Shown here: piece after piece, positions 8,616-16,987 of the stretch
Numbering within the stretch: position 1 is the first letter of the stretch
Layout of the letters: every line of letters starts with the position of its first letter
Assembly (NCBI GenBank): GCA_009786985.1
Contig: WRGW01000106.1
Span: 1 to 41,152, forward strand
DNA length: 41,152 nt
Reading direction: 5' to 3'
From: Oscillospiraceae bacterium
GTDB taxonomy: Bacteria; Bacillota; Clostridia; Oscillospirales; Ruminococcaceae
Notes under the pieces: model-generated
Told to the model about the DNA's origin: nothing
The model's input: the letters and a program-made list of their open reading frames with translations, nothing else
Databases searched by the model: none
Translations under genes and position numbers: made by a program

Positions 8616-8781
8616 GTGGAACAAATGAGCAACAATCAGTACTCGCAGTGTTATTATCAGCTCCATGGCTTCCTACACAGATTTTTTCGAGTGCACAATA
8701 ATTGCTCCCGTCTGTGCAGTGGTTAGCACAAGAAGTTACTGAACATTCAATGCTTTTATTTTGGCAATCTTTCGAATTCAT
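8608..8781 (-). CDS. Small Cys-rich DUF1540 protein
   Basis: A 57-residue protein, MNSKDCQNKSIECSVTS onward, with eight cysteines. The pattern C-S-V-x-x-C-x-x-H-C, then Y-C-A-L-x-x-I-C-V-G, then T-D-C-C-S-F near the end is that of DUF1540, a family of small likely metal-binding proteins common in Firmicutes. Its function is unknown; many are found in spore formers. The Shine-Dalgarno AAAGGAGG lies 8 nt upstream of ATG 8781, which makes translation very likely despite the small size. Confidence 0.85.
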   Translation of the reverse strand: MNSKDCQNKSIECSVTSCANHCTDGSNYCALEKICVGSHGADNNTASTDCCSFVPLA

Positions 8782-8840
8782 AACAACATCCTCCTTTAAT
8801 CTTTAGATATTATTATTATAAACGCATAAAGACAAAGTTA

Positions 8841-9359
8841 TTAGTAGCTTTTTTTGCCATCGGTGTTATGCGTTTCTTGCCATTTTTCAAAAAGTTTTAA
8901 ACATTCCTGTCGATTTTGAAGTGTGAGCGTTTCTAAAATCAATTTAGGTGGTTCGGATTCATTTTTGGTTTCAGTTATACCGAAATCATTTTTAATGAAC
9001 TCATAAATATAGTGGTCATCAAATCCGATTTTAGACGCATCAACAGCATTAGCACCATAATAAAGTTTGGGAATTTTTGCCCACATAATTGCCCCTAGAC
9101 ACATCGGACATGGCATACACGTGCTATAAATCACACAGTCGTGTAGAGAAAATCGCCCAAGTTTTTCGGTAGCTTTACGAATTGCAGAAATTTCAGCGTG
9201 CATAGTAGGGTCTTTGGTTGAAAGAACTCTATTATGTTCACGTGCAATGATTTCGCCATCATTTTCTCGAATAATTACTGCCCCAAAAGGACCACCGTGA
9301 GATTTTTCCATACCCTCAAAAGCTTCTTCAATTGCGATTTTCATATATTTTTCATGCAT
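8841..9359 (-). CDS. guaD: Guanine deaminase of the cytidine deaminase-like fold
   Basis: A 172-residue zinc deaminase. The motifs HAE (in TMHAEISAIRKA, near residue 54) and PCPMCLGA (near 83) give the one-His, two-Cys zinc site and catalytic Glu. GGPFGAVI at the N-terminus, and NAVDASKIGFDDHYIYEFI after the zinc site, resemble Bacillus GuaD (about 156 residues) more than TadA, so the likely reaction is guanine to xanthine. A TadA-type tRNA deaminase role is the less likely alternative. The Shine-Dalgarno is weak (AAAGGT, 13 nt upstream). A second in-frame ATG at 9344 exists without a better ribosome site. The C-terminus carries a short polar extension. Confidence 0.82.
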   Translation of the reverse strand: MHEKYMKIAIEEAFEGMEKSHGGPFGAVIIRENDGEIIAREHNRVLSTKDPTMHAEISAIRKATEKLGRFSLHDCVIYSTCMPCPMCLGAIMWAKIPKLYYGANAVDASKIGFDDHYIYEFIKNDFGITETKNESEPPKLILETLTLQNRQECLKLFEKWQETHNTDGKKSY

Positions 9360-9424
9360 AGTTCTATTTTTTACCTTTAATTTTGATTTTTTAAAAAATT
9401 ATTAAATTTTTTTGAAATAAAGTG

Positions 9425-9453
9425 TTGATTTTTCTAAAATAGTGTGGTATAAT
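9425..9453 (+). promoter_or_regulatory. Promoter of tRNA-Pro
   Basis: TTGATT (9425-9430) and TATAAT (9448-9453), spacer 17 bp, end 14 bp before the tRNA. Confidence 0.75.
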
Positions 9454-9467
9454 GTTAATTGTGTTTA

Positions 9468-9541
9468 CGGGGCGTAGCTCAGTTTGGTAGAGTGCATGGT
9501 TTGGGACCATGATGCCGCAGGTTCGAGTCCTGTCGCCCCGA
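9468..9541 (+). tRNA. tRNA-Pro, anticodon TGG
   Basis: A 74-nt cloverleaf. The acceptor stem CGGGGCG pairs with CGCCCCG with discriminator A. The D arm contains TAGCTCAGTTTGGTAGA. The anticodon stem CATGG/CCATG holds the loop TTTGGGA with anticodon TGG. The T arm has GGTTCGAGTCC. CCA is not encoded. It has its own promoter and terminator. Confidence 0.97.
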
Positions 9542-9555
9542 TTGTTTGATTAGTT

Positions 9556-9600
9556 ATAACCCTCACTCTTTGATTTGCGTCAAGAGTGAGGGTTATTTTT
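9556..9600 (+). terminator. Terminator of tRNA-Pro
   Basis: A 15-bp perfect stem, ATAACCCTCACTCTT (9556-9570) with AAGAGTGAGGGTTAT (9582-9596), is followed by TTTT. Confidence 0.93.
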
Positions 9601-9651
9601 GAAAATGTCCGCTTCTCTTTTGTAAGCGAGTACGGTTCAATTACTCAAGGA

Positions 9652-9811
9652 CAACCTCTGAAAACCTCCTGCACGTTTTCGCTGTACGGGTTCTATCCGT
9701 CATCTTACCCCAAAAAGCTTCGCCCAAACATAAAGTTTGCCTACGTTTTTTGTGCAAAAGTACGAAAAAATCCGTATGGCGAAAATACATATAAAAGGTT
9801 TTCAGAGGTTG
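9652..9811. mobile_element. MITE-like fold-back element, 160 bp
   Basis: Perfect 16-bp terminal inverted repeats CAACCTCTGAAAACCT (9652-9667) and its complement (9796-9811) bound 160 bp. A second internal inverted repeat (9676-9689 with 9772-9785, 12 of 14 matching) makes most of the element able to fold back. There is no coding capacity. It lies directly downstream of tRNA-Pro. No clean target-site duplication is visible, so the exact ends may extend a base or two. Confidence 0.75.
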
Positions 9812-9897
9812 CCTAAGATTAGTGAATTGATGCTATTTCGCTATACTTAATACTGCCCTCTTGTTATTGTCTTTATCCAGTCTTTTTAGAATTTCTT

Positions 9898-10872
9898 TTA
9901 AAAACTAATAGTCTTAGCTATTTTATAGAGCTCATCGTCAAACACATTTTGCATAGAGAGTGCTTCGTTGATTTCGTAATCAACGATTGCGTTATTTTTG
10001 ATACCTACTACGCGATTTCCTTTGCCTGCATTAAGTAGTTCTACTGCATGATAACCAAGCTGACTTGCTACAACTCTGTCGCGTAGAGTAGGGGCCCCCC
10101 CTCTTTGTACATGACCCAAAATCGTTGCACGGGTTTCTACTCCAGTTGCTTCTTCAATTTTTAGGGCAATTTGATTAGCATCAATTTTATTTCCAGCGGT
10201 GAACCCTTCCGAAACCACTACAATAAAATGATGCTTTCCCCCAGTTCTAGTGGTATTTATTCTTTTAATTGCATCGTCGATAGTGTAATCTTTTTCCTTA
10301 ACAAGAATGCTTGTTGCACCACACGCAATTCCAGTTTGTAACGCAATATCACCCGCACGTCTCCCCATAACCTCCACTACCGAACAGCGGTCGTGCGATT
10401 GTGCGGTATCTCTAACCTTGTCCATAAGCTCCATAGCCGTATTCATAGCAGTATCAAAACCAACTGTGTATTCAGTTGAAGCGATGTCGTTATCGATAGT
10501 ACAAGGAATACCTATGCAAGGAATTCCTTCATTAGATAAGTCTTTAGCTCCTCTAAAAGAGCCGTCACCACCGATTACTATAATTCCTTCGATTCCTTCA
10601 TCAATACAGATTTTTACACCTTTGCGGACGCCTTCTAAAGGAACAAACTCAGGACAACGTGCGGTATATAACATAGTTCCGCCTTTTTCGATTATGTTAG
10701 AAACACTCCTCACCTCAAGTTCTTCGATATGTCTATTCAACAAACCATTGAACCCTCTGTAAATTCCTTTAACAGTTATATTCTTTGCAATAGCAGCACG
10801 TGTCACCGCACGGATTGTAGCATTCATACCTGGAGCGTCTCCCCCACTAGTAAGTACACCTATAGTTTTCAT
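9898..10872 (-). CDS. pfkA: ATP-dependent 6-phosphofructokinase
   Basis: A 324-residue PfkA of normal length. It phosphorylates fructose 6-phosphate, the committing step of glycolysis. Visible motifs are GGDAPGMNATIRAV (near residue 10), the ATP-site GGDGSFRGA (near 102), the catalytic TIDND, and EVMGRRAGDIALQ. The Gly in GGDGS favours ATP over pyrophosphate as donor. The residue before TIDND is Cys (PCTIDND), where ATP enzymes usually have Gly and PPi enzymes Lys. The start ATG 10872 has a strong AAGGGGGAA upstream. It has its own promoter on the minus strand and diverges from aspS. Confidence 0.97.
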   Translation of the reverse strand: MKTIGVLTSGGDAPGMNATIRAVTRAAIAKNITVKGIYRGFNGLLNRHIEELEVRSVSNIIEKGGTMLYTARCPEFVPLEGVRKGVKICIDEGIEGIIVIGGDGSFRGAKDLSNEGIPCIGIPCTIDNDIASTEYTVGFDTAMNTAMELMDKVRDTAQSHDRCSVVEVMGRRAGDIALQTGIACGATSILVKEKDYTIDDAIKRINTTRTGGKHHFIVVVSEGFTAGNKIDANQIALKIEEATGVETRATILGHVQRGGAPTLRDRVVASQLGYHAVELLNAGKGNRVVGIKNNAIVDYEINEALSMQNVFDDELYKIAKTISF

Positions 10873-10947
10873 ATTATAAAGTTCCCCCTTGATTTAGTTT
10901 TCCTATAATTATTACCATTATTCTTGTATTATTTCATATTGCTTTAC

Positions 10948-10976
10948 ATTATACATCATTTATACCGAAAAGTCAA
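10948..10976 (-). promoter_or_regulatory. Sigma-A promoter of pfkA
   Basis: Read on the minus strand, TTGACT (10976-10971) and TATAAT (10953-10948) are 17 bp apart. The leader is about 70 nt. Confidence 0.85.
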
Positions 10977-11005
10977 TAATAATTAAAACAAAATTACATA
11001 AAGAC

Positions 11006-11034
11006 TTGAAAAATTTCAAAATTTGTGATAATAT
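11006..11034 (+). promoter_or_regulatory. Possible promoter of the aspS-his-murD operon
   Basis: TTGAAA (11006-11011) is followed 17 bp later by TAATAT (11029-11034), a weak -10. GATAAT at 11027 would leave a 15-bp spacer. No T-box leader is visible before aspS. Confidence 0.45.
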
Positions 11035-11091
11035 ATTATAGTGTAGGCGATAATAGCCGAGAAATAGTCACGAAAGGTCATAAAATAAATC

Positions 11092-12873
11092 ATGGATTTA
11101 AAAAGAACTCATTATTGTGGGGAAGTTGGGACAGAACAAATCGGGAGCAAGGTTGCAGTTGGAGGGTTTGTAAAGAGGAATCGCGATAAAGGTGGGATTA
11201 TCTTCATAGACTTAAGAGATAGAACTGGTGTAGTCCAGCTTGTATTGGATGAAACTGTACCGCCTGAAGCATTTGAAATTGCAAAAACTGTTAAAAGTGA
11301 ATATGTATTGATGGTTTATGGGCATTTACGTCGCCGCGAAAGCATTAACAAAGAAATCAAGACTGGTTCAGTCGAAATCCTTATTAATGAACTTAAAATC
11401 CTTTCAAAATCAAAAACCCCTCCTTTTGAAATCACTGACGAAACCAATGTTAGCGAAGAACTTAGATTAAAATATCGTTACCTCGATTTACGCCGAAAAG
11501 AACTTCAAGATAATCTCATGATGCGACATGATATTGCTCGTTACACGCGTGAATATTTTTACGATAATGGGTTCATAGAAATCGAAACACCTACTTTTAT
11601 GAAATCTACTCCAGAGGGTGCGAGGGATTACCTTGTTCCGTCAAGAATTCATAATGGGAAGTTTTATGCTCTCCCGCAATCACCACAAATTTACAAACAG
11701 CTCCTTATGATTGCGGGATACGATAGATATATTCAACTTGCACGCTGTTATCGTGATGAGGACTTACGTGCCGACCGTCAGCCTGAGTTCACACAAATAG
11801 ACCTTGAGATGTCTTTTGTTGACGTGCCAGATATTCTCGAAATTCTTGAAGGATTCATAGCGTTTGTTATGAAAAAAGTCAAAGGTATTGAAGTGTCCTT
11901 GCCGTTCCCGCAATTGACTTATGATGAGGCTATGTCGATTTACGGTTCGGATAAGCCAGATACTCGCTTTGATATGAAAATCGTAGATATCTCCGACTTA
12001 CCAGCTGTCAAAGATAGTGAGTTTGTGGTATTCAAACAGCCGCTTAATGCTGGAGGTTCGGTGCGTGGAATTGTCGCAAAAAATTCAGCAACTACTCTGA
12101 CACGTAAGGAAATCGATAAATTAATTGAGTTTGTTAAAGGAATTGGTGCAAAAGGTTTAGCCTACATTCGATGGGTGGAAGATGAACCGAATTGTAGTTT
12201 TGCAAAGTTCTTAAAAGAAGGTGAATTAGCACAACTCTGCCAAAAACTCGGTTGCGAAAAAGGTGACGTGGCATTCATTTCAGCGGATACTGATAAGACT
12301 GTTTTTTCAACACTCGGTGCACTTAGAAATCAACTTGCTGAAAAGCTCAGTTTAATTCAAGACAACGTATATAACTATGTCTGGATTACTGATATGCCTT
12401 TCTTTGCAAAAGAAGAAAACGGCGAATTTGTAGCAATGCATCATCCATTCACCTGCCCTACCGACGAAAGTATGCAGTATATTGATTCTGGCAACGTTTT
12501 TGACAAAGAAAAAGTGCACGCTAAGGCGTACGATTTGGTGATTAATGGGGTTGAATTGTTATCGGGGTCGATTCGCATAAACGATTATGAGTTGCAAGAA
12601 AAGATGTTTAAGGCACTCGGGCTTACTGAAGATGAGATTGAAGCTAAATTCGGATTCCTAGTAGAGGCTTATAAATACGCCAGCCCTCCTCACGGTGGTG
12701 CGGGAATAGGATTGGATAGACTTGCGATGGTGCTTTGTGGCGCGGATAGTTTAAGAGATGTCACCGCTTTCCCAAAAATTAAAGATGCAAGCGAGCTTAT
12801 GTCTGAATGCCCAACCGAAGTAGGAGTTGAACAACTGGGTGAACTTGGTATTACAATTGCTACCAATAAATAG
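11092..12873 (+). CDS. aspS: Aspartate-tRNA ligase
   Basis: A 593-residue class IIb synthetase of bacterial type. The N-terminal OB-fold anticodon domain is followed by the catalytic core with the flipping-loop region TPEGARDYLVPSR, motif 2 (CYRDEDLRADRQPEFTQID, near residue 225) and motif 3 (GAGIGLDRLAMVL, near 545). The bacterial GAD insertion lies between them. It charges tRNA-Asp. Whether it also charges tRNA-Asn cannot be told from the window. The ATG has AAAGGT about 13 nt upstream. The hisB start follows 12 bp after its stop, so it probably leads the operon. Confidence 0.97.
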   Translation: MDLKRTHYCGEVGTEQIGSKVAVGGFVKRNRDKGGIIFIDLRDRTGVVQLVLDETVPPEAFEIAKTVKSEYVLMVYGHLRRRESINKEIKTGSVEILINELKILSKSKTPPFEITDETNVSEELRLKYRYLDLRRKELQDNLMMRHDIARYTREYFYDNGFIEIETPTFMKSTPEGARDYLVPSRIHNGKFYALPQSPQIYKQLLMIAGYDRYIQLARCYRDEDLRADRQPEFTQIDLEMSFVDVPDILEILEGFIAFVMKKVKGIEVSLPFPQLTYDEAMSIYGSDKPDTRFDMKIVDISDLPAVKDSEFVVFKQPLNAGGSVRGIVAKNSATTLTRKEIDKLIEFVKGIGAKGLAYIRWVEDEPNCSFAKFLKEGELAQLCQKLGCEKGDVAFISADTDKTVFSTLGALRNQLAEKLSLIQDNVYNYVWITDMPFFAKEENGEFVAMHHPFTCPTDESMQYIDSGNVFDKEKVHAKAYDLVINGVELLSGSIRINDYELQEKMFKALGLTEDEIEAKFGFLVEAYKYASPPHGGAGIGLDRLAMVLCGADSLRDVTAFPKIKDASELMSECPTEVGVEQLGELGITIATNK

Positions 12874-12885
12874 GAGAGATTTATT

Positions 12886-13482
12886 ATGAGAACTGCGAGC
12901 ATTACTCGTAAAACCAGAGAAACTGACATTCTTGCGACAATCAATCTTGACAACACTGGAGAGTGCAAAATCGCCACTGGTATAGGATTTTTGGACCATA
13001 TGCTTACTGCACTGGCCGTTCATGGCGGATTCGGATTGCAACTTCATTGCAAAGGTGACCTTGAAGTAGATTGTCATCACACAACCGAAGATGTAGGAAT
13101 TGTAATTGGTAGAGCGATTAAAGAAGCACTAACCACACCGTCAGCTAAAGGAGCAGTTGCACCTTTTATGCGCTACGGTTCGGCAAGAATCCCCATGGAC
13201 GAGAGCATTGGTTGGTGTGATTTAGATATAAGCGGTCGCCCATATTTAGTCTTCAAAGCGGAATTTGCTCATCCGAAAGTCGGTGAACTTGATACTCAAA
13301 TGATTAAGGAATTCTTCCATGCAGTCTCATTAAACGCAAAGTTGACTTTGCATATAGGGGCGGACGGCGAAAACGACCATCACAAAATCGAAGCGATGTT
13401 CAAGGCGTTTGCGTACGCAATTAAAGAAGCTGTTCGTGTAAACACTGAAGGCAAAATCATTTCAACTAAAGGAGTACTCTAA
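12886..13482 (+). CDS. hisB: Imidazoleglycerol-phosphate dehydratase
   Basis: A 198-residue monofunctional HisB that removes water from imidazole glycerol phosphate in histidine synthesis. The metal-binding signatures are GIGFLDHMLTALAVHGGF (near residue 35) and the His-rich DCHHTTEDVGI (near 64). A second metal cluster, ENDHHKIEAMFKAF, is near 166. The Shine-Dalgarno AGGAGA precedes ATG 12886. The stop overlaps the hisA start by one base (TAATG). Confidence 0.97.
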   Translation: MRTASITRKTRETDILATINLDNTGECKIATGIGFLDHMLTALAVHGGFGLQLHCKGDLEVDCHHTTEDVGIVIGRAIKEALTTPSAKGAVAPFMRYGSARIPMDESIGWCDLDISGRPYLVFKAEFAHPKVGELDTQMIKEFFHAVSLNAKLTLHIGADGENDHHKIEAMFKAFAYAIKEAVRVNTEGKIISTKGVL

Positions 13483-14213
13483 TGTTAATATTTCCCGCAA
13501 TCGATATAAAAGATGGGCGTTGTGTTCGTCTTACCAAGGGGGATTTTTCTACAGTGCAAAAAGTCGCCGATGATTATATGGAAACTGCACGTGCGTTCGA
13601 GAAATCGGGTTCGGAGTGGATTCATATGGTTGACCTTGATGGTGCAAAATCCGCTTCCCCTCAAAATCGTGATATATTCGTTGATGTTGCGACGAATACT
13701 TCTCTCAAAGTTCAAGTCGGCGGTGGAATTCGTACACTCGAAACAATCGAAAGTTATATAAATGCTGGTATTACGAGAATAATTCTAGGTTCAATCGCAA
13801 TCGAAAATCCCGAACTTGTTAAAAACGCTACTAAACAATTCGGGGCAGAAAAAATCGTCGTTGGTATTGACGCAAAAAACGGAATGGTTGCAACTAACGG
13901 TTGGCTCGAAACCAGTAAAGTTGATTTTATCACTCTCGCTCACAAAATGGTATCATTTGGTGTTAGATACTTTGTTTTTACTGATATAGACAAAGATGGT
14001 ACACTGACTGGACCAAATCACGAAAAAACTAAACAGCTTCAAAACGAAGTCAGGGCTTTTGGTGGAAATGTGGTAGCATCTGGCGGAATCAAAGCTATTG
14101 ACGATATCAAGACACTTAAAACTAATGGTATTTACGGGGCGATTTGTGGAAAATCTCTATACTCAGGTTCGCTTGATTTGGCGGAAGCTATTCAAATTGG
14201 CAAAGGGGTGTGA
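13482..14213 (+). CDS. hisA: ProFAR isomerase (HisA)
   Basis: A 243-residue (beta/alpha)8-barrel enzyme converting ProFAR to PRFAR in histidine synthesis. It shows the catalytic Asp near the N-terminus ([17 protein letters not shown]), the first phosphate loop [12 protein letters not shown] (near residue 76) and the second half-barrel [13 protein letters not shown] and [11 protein letters not shown]. The Shine-Dalgarno AAAGGAG sits 7 nt upstream. In most his operons hisH precedes it and hisF follows. Both are absent here; hisI comes directly after. Confidence 0.97.
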   Translation: MLIFPAIDIKDGRCVRLTKGDFSTVQKVADDYMETARAFEKSGSEWIHMVDLDGAKSASPQNRDIFVDVATNTSLKVQVGGGIRTLETIESYINAGITRIILGSIAIENPELVKNATKQFGAEKIVVGIDAKNGMVATNGWLETSKVDFITLAHKMVSFGVRYFVFTDIDKDGTLTGPNHEKTKQLQNEVRAFGGNVVASGGIKAIDDIKTLKTNGIYGAICGKSLYSGSLDLAEAIQIGKGV

Positions 14214-14215
14214 GC

Positions 14216-14548
14216 ATGAATGATATTAATAAACTATTCGTAAAATCTAAGCTTATTCCAGCGATTATTCAGTGTAATGAAACAGGTGAAGTTCTAATGC
14301 TCGCTTATATGAACCAAGAGAGTTTAGAACAAACTATTGAGCTTGGTGAAACAATATTCTGGAGTCGTTCACGCAAACAATTTTGGCACAAAGGTAAAAC
14401 TTCAGGGCATACTCAGCGTGTAATTGCAATACACTCTGACTGTGATGATGATACACTTTTAATCAAAGTTGAACAGGTCGGAAATGCTTGTCATACTGGG
14501 ACATATTCGTGTTTCTTCAACGAAATTAAACTTGACAATAAGAGGTGA
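14216..14548 (+). CDS. hisI: Phosphoribosyl-AMP cyclohydrolase
   Basis: A 110-residue monofunctional HisI (no HisE domain) that opens the adenine ring of PR-AMP. Conserved blocks are [31 protein letters not shown] and the metal-binding [26 protein letters not shown] with its Cys residues. ATG 14216 is chosen over GTG 14210 because AAAGGGG (14202-14208) is 7 nt from the ATG and only 1 nt from the GTG. It starts 2 bp after the hisA stop. Confidence 0.95.
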   Translation: MNDINKLFVKSKLIPAIIQCNETGEVLMLAYMNQESLEQTIELGETIFWSRSRKQFWHKGKTSGHTQRVIAIHSDCDDDTLLIKVEQVGNACHTGTYSCFFNEIKLDNKR

Positions 14549-14552
14549 CTTA

Positions 14553-15773
14553 ATGCTTGACAAACTGCATGACTTTTTTGCAAACAAACGTGTTTTGATT
14601 CTCGGGTGTGGACTTGAAGGAAAGTCAACTATACGACTTTTGGAAAAACTAAATTGTGCCACAAAAATAGATGTAATTGAACAGTATCATCATACCACGC
14701 CACTCCCCGAAGACTATGATGTGGTCATGAAATCCCCAGGGATTCCACTGTTTGATAACCCAAGTGAGAGCATTAGAAATAAAATCACTTGTCAAGTAGA
14801 TTTGTTTTTGCGATTTGCACGTGATTCAAAACAGAACTTACCAACGGTGATTGGTATTACTGGAACTAAAGGCAAATCGACGACTTCGAGCTTGATTCAT
14901 CATATTCTATGCAAATGTGGCAAAAAGAGTAAACTAATCGGTAATATCGGTGTACCACCGCTGGATATTTGCGTGGAAATGTCCGAACTTGATTTTGTAG
15001 TAGCAGAATTATCCTGCCATCAACTTGAGTATTCAACTTCAAGCCCACAAATCGCTGTTTATCTAAATTTGTTTGAAGAACATCTCGACCATTATGTCAG
15101 CTTCTTGCATTATCGGCGCGCTAAAGAAAACATCTATGCTTATCAGAAATTTGGTGATTTTTTAGTATTCGGCGACAATACTGCTCATGGGTTAGTACCA
15201 GTTGAAGGAGTGACTGTATTTGATGAACGCAAAGTGATTGAATGCGAAAATCTGCGTGGAAAACACAACCAACGTAATGTTGGAGTAGCGGTCAAGGTAG
15301 CAGAACTTGCAGGCATTCCAAGGCAGACAGCAATTTCGGCAGTGAACAGCTTTTCAGGGCTTGAACATAGACTTGAAATGTTTGCAAAACTCAGAGATGT
15401 CAAATGGGTGAACGACAGCATCGGTACTATTCCAAGTGCGACAATCGCAGCGGTAGAGGCTTTTCCTGAAACCGATACTCTTATAATAGGTGGTATGAAT
15501 CGAGGAATTGACTATTCAACTTTAGTCGAATTTTTGAATACTCGCCATGATATCAATGTAATCGCTTTGCCAGACTCTGGGCATATGCTCGCCGACCTGT
15601 TTCTTGTCGAGCACCCAAAAATCCAAAAAGTAGCTGATTTGTCAGAAGCAGTTATTCTGGCGAAAGAAATCACAAAAAAATGTTGCATACTCTCACCAGC
15701 AGCAGCAAGCTATGGATTTTACAAGAATTTTGAGGAGCGTGGGCAACATTTCAAAAAATTGGTGAGAAATTAG
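14553..15773 (+). CDS. murD: UDP-N-acetylmuramoylalanine--D-glutamate ligase or close Mur ligase
   Basis: A 406-residue Mur ligase, about 40 residues shorter than typical MurD. It should add D-glutamate to UDP-MurNAc-L-Ala in the cytoplasm. The N-terminal Rossmann UMP-binding domain begins KRVLILGCGLEGKST. The central ATP loop GITGTKGKST starts at residue 101. AELSCHQLEYS replaces the common ELSSFQL. LNLFEEHLDHY replaces the usual N-x-x-x-DHLD. GKHNQRNVG and the C-terminal HRLE follow. The start ATG has AGAGGTGA 5 nt upstream, and hisI stops 4 bp before it. Its place in a his operon, away from the mra/mur cluster, is odd. The substitutions leave open a paralogue with a different amino-acid substrate. 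Confidence 0.82.
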   Translation: MLDKLHDFFANKRVLILGCGLEGKSTIRLLEKLNCATKIDVIEQYHHTTPLPEDYDVVMKSPGIPLFDNPSESIRNKITCQVDLFLRFARDSKQNLPTVIGITGTKGKSTTSSLIHHILCKCGKKSKLIGNIGVPPLDICVEMSELDFVVAELSCHQLEYSTSSPQIAVYLNLFEEHLDHYVSFLHYRRAKENIYAYQKFGDFLVFGDNTAHGLVPVEGVTVFDERKVIECENLRGKHNQRNVGVAVKVAELAGIPRQTAISAVNSFSGLEHRLEMFAKLRDVKWVNDSIGTIPSATIAAVEAFPETDTLIIGGMNRGIDYSTLVEFLNTRHDINVIALPDSGHMLADLFLVEHPKIQKVADLSEAVILAKEITKKCCILSPAAASYGFYKNFEERGQHFKKLVRN

Positions 15774-15806
15774 CGTAGTCTTTTTCAATAAATTTCCCGA
15801 AAAGAC

Positions 15807-15835
15807 TTGACATTATTTTCACTATGGTGTATAAT
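15807..15835 (+). promoter_or_regulatory. Sigma-A promoter of serCA
   Basis: TTGACA (15807-15812) and TATAAT (15830-15835), spacer 17 bp, are consensus at both boxes. The leader is about 57 nt. Confidence 0.9.
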
Positions 15836-15898
15836 AAAGATTGTGTGAAGGGGTGAAGGTTCTCGCCTACACTACCCAATTAACAAAGGAGAATAACA

Positions 15899-16987
15899 AT
15901 GAAGAAAGTTTACAATTTTAGTGCAGGACCCGCAGTTTTACCAGAAGAAGTCCTAAAAAAAGCAGCATCTGAGCTTACAGCTTATGGAGATACTGGACAA
16001 TCGGTGATGGAAATGTCGCATCGTTCAAAAGAATACGAAGGCATTCATAATGAATGTATTTCGCTTTTGAAAGAAGTTATGGGAGTTCCGGAAAATTATA
16101 AAGTGCTGTTCATTCAAGGAGGAGCACATATGCAGTTTGAAATGTTGCCACTAAATCTCAAGAAAAACGGTAAAGCTGATTTTGTGGTGACAGGTCAATG
16201 GGCTGGAAAAGCTCATTCAGAAGCTGGTAACTATCTCGAAGCTAATATGGTTGCGTCTTCTAAAGACAAAACTTTTTCGTACATTCCAAAACTTGATAGC
16301 ACGACTTTTACTAAAGATGCAGATTATTTTCACATCTGTCAAAATAACACGATTTTTGGAACGAGGTTTGCAGAACTTCCTGATACTGGAAACATACCAC
16401 TCATTTCTGATATGTCATCTTGTATCTTGTCAGAACCAGTTGAGATCAGCAAGTTTGGTGTGATTTACGCTTGTGCCCAAAAAAATATGGGTCCTTCGGG
16501 TGTGACCGTTGTGATTATTCGTGAGGACTTAATCCATGATTTGTCTGACGTTACTCCACACGTTCCGACTATGCTTCGATACAAAACGTATGCTGACAAT
16601 AACTCACTCTATAACACCCCTCCGACTTATAGTATTTATATGTGCAAATTAGTACTCGAGTGGATTAAAGCTAACGGTGGGTTGTCTGCTATGAAAACTC
16701 ATAATGAGAAAAAAGCGTCGATTTTGTATGATGCGATTGATACGTCAAAAATGTTCTCGAACCCAGTAGCAAAAGAAGACCGTTCTCTTATGAACGTAAC
16801 TTTTGTTACTGGAAATGAAGAGCTTGACAAAAAGTTCATCACAGAAGCAAAGACATCTGGATTTGTAAACTTAGGCGGACATCGCTCGGTAGGTGGAATG
16901 CGTGCGAGTATTTACAATTCTATGCCGATTTCTGGAGTAGAAGCACTTGTTAATTTCATGAAAAAATTTGAGGAGGAAAACTCTTAA
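15899..16987 (+). CDS. serC: Phosphoserine aminotransferase
   Basis: A 362-residue class V PLP aminotransferase converting 3-phosphohydroxypyruvate and glutamate to phosphoserine. It starts KVYNFSAGPAVLPEEVL, typical of SerC, has FIQGGAHMQFEMLPLNL (near residue 80) and the PLP lysine at 195 in CAQKNMGPSG. The C-terminal GGHRSVGGMRASIYN is the substrate phosphate loop. The Shine-Dalgarno AAAGGAG lies 8 nt upstream. The stop overlaps the serA start by one base. Confidence 0.98.
   Translation: MKKVYNFSAGPAVLPEEVLKKAASELTAYGDTGQSVMEMSHRSKEYEGIHNECISLLKEVMGVPENYKVLFIQGGAHMQFEMLPLNLKKNGKADFVVTGQWAGKAHSEAGNYLEANMVASSKDKTFSYIPKLDSTTFTKDADYFHICQNNTIFGTRFAELPDTGNIPLISDMSSCILSEPVEISKFGVIYACAQKNMGPSGVTVVIIREDLIHDLSDVTPHVPTMLRYKTYADNNSLYNTPPTYSIYMCKLVLEWIKANGGLSAMKTHNEKKASILYDAIDTSKMFSNPVAKEDRSLMNVTFVTGNEELDKKFITEAKTSGFVNLGGHRSVGGMRASIYNSMPISGVEALVNFMKKFEEENS

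Noticed and set aside
8841-9359. tRNA adenosine deaminase TadA
   Set aside because: The GGPFGAVI start and the FDDHYIYEFI segment fit guanine deaminase better, though TadA is not fully excluded.
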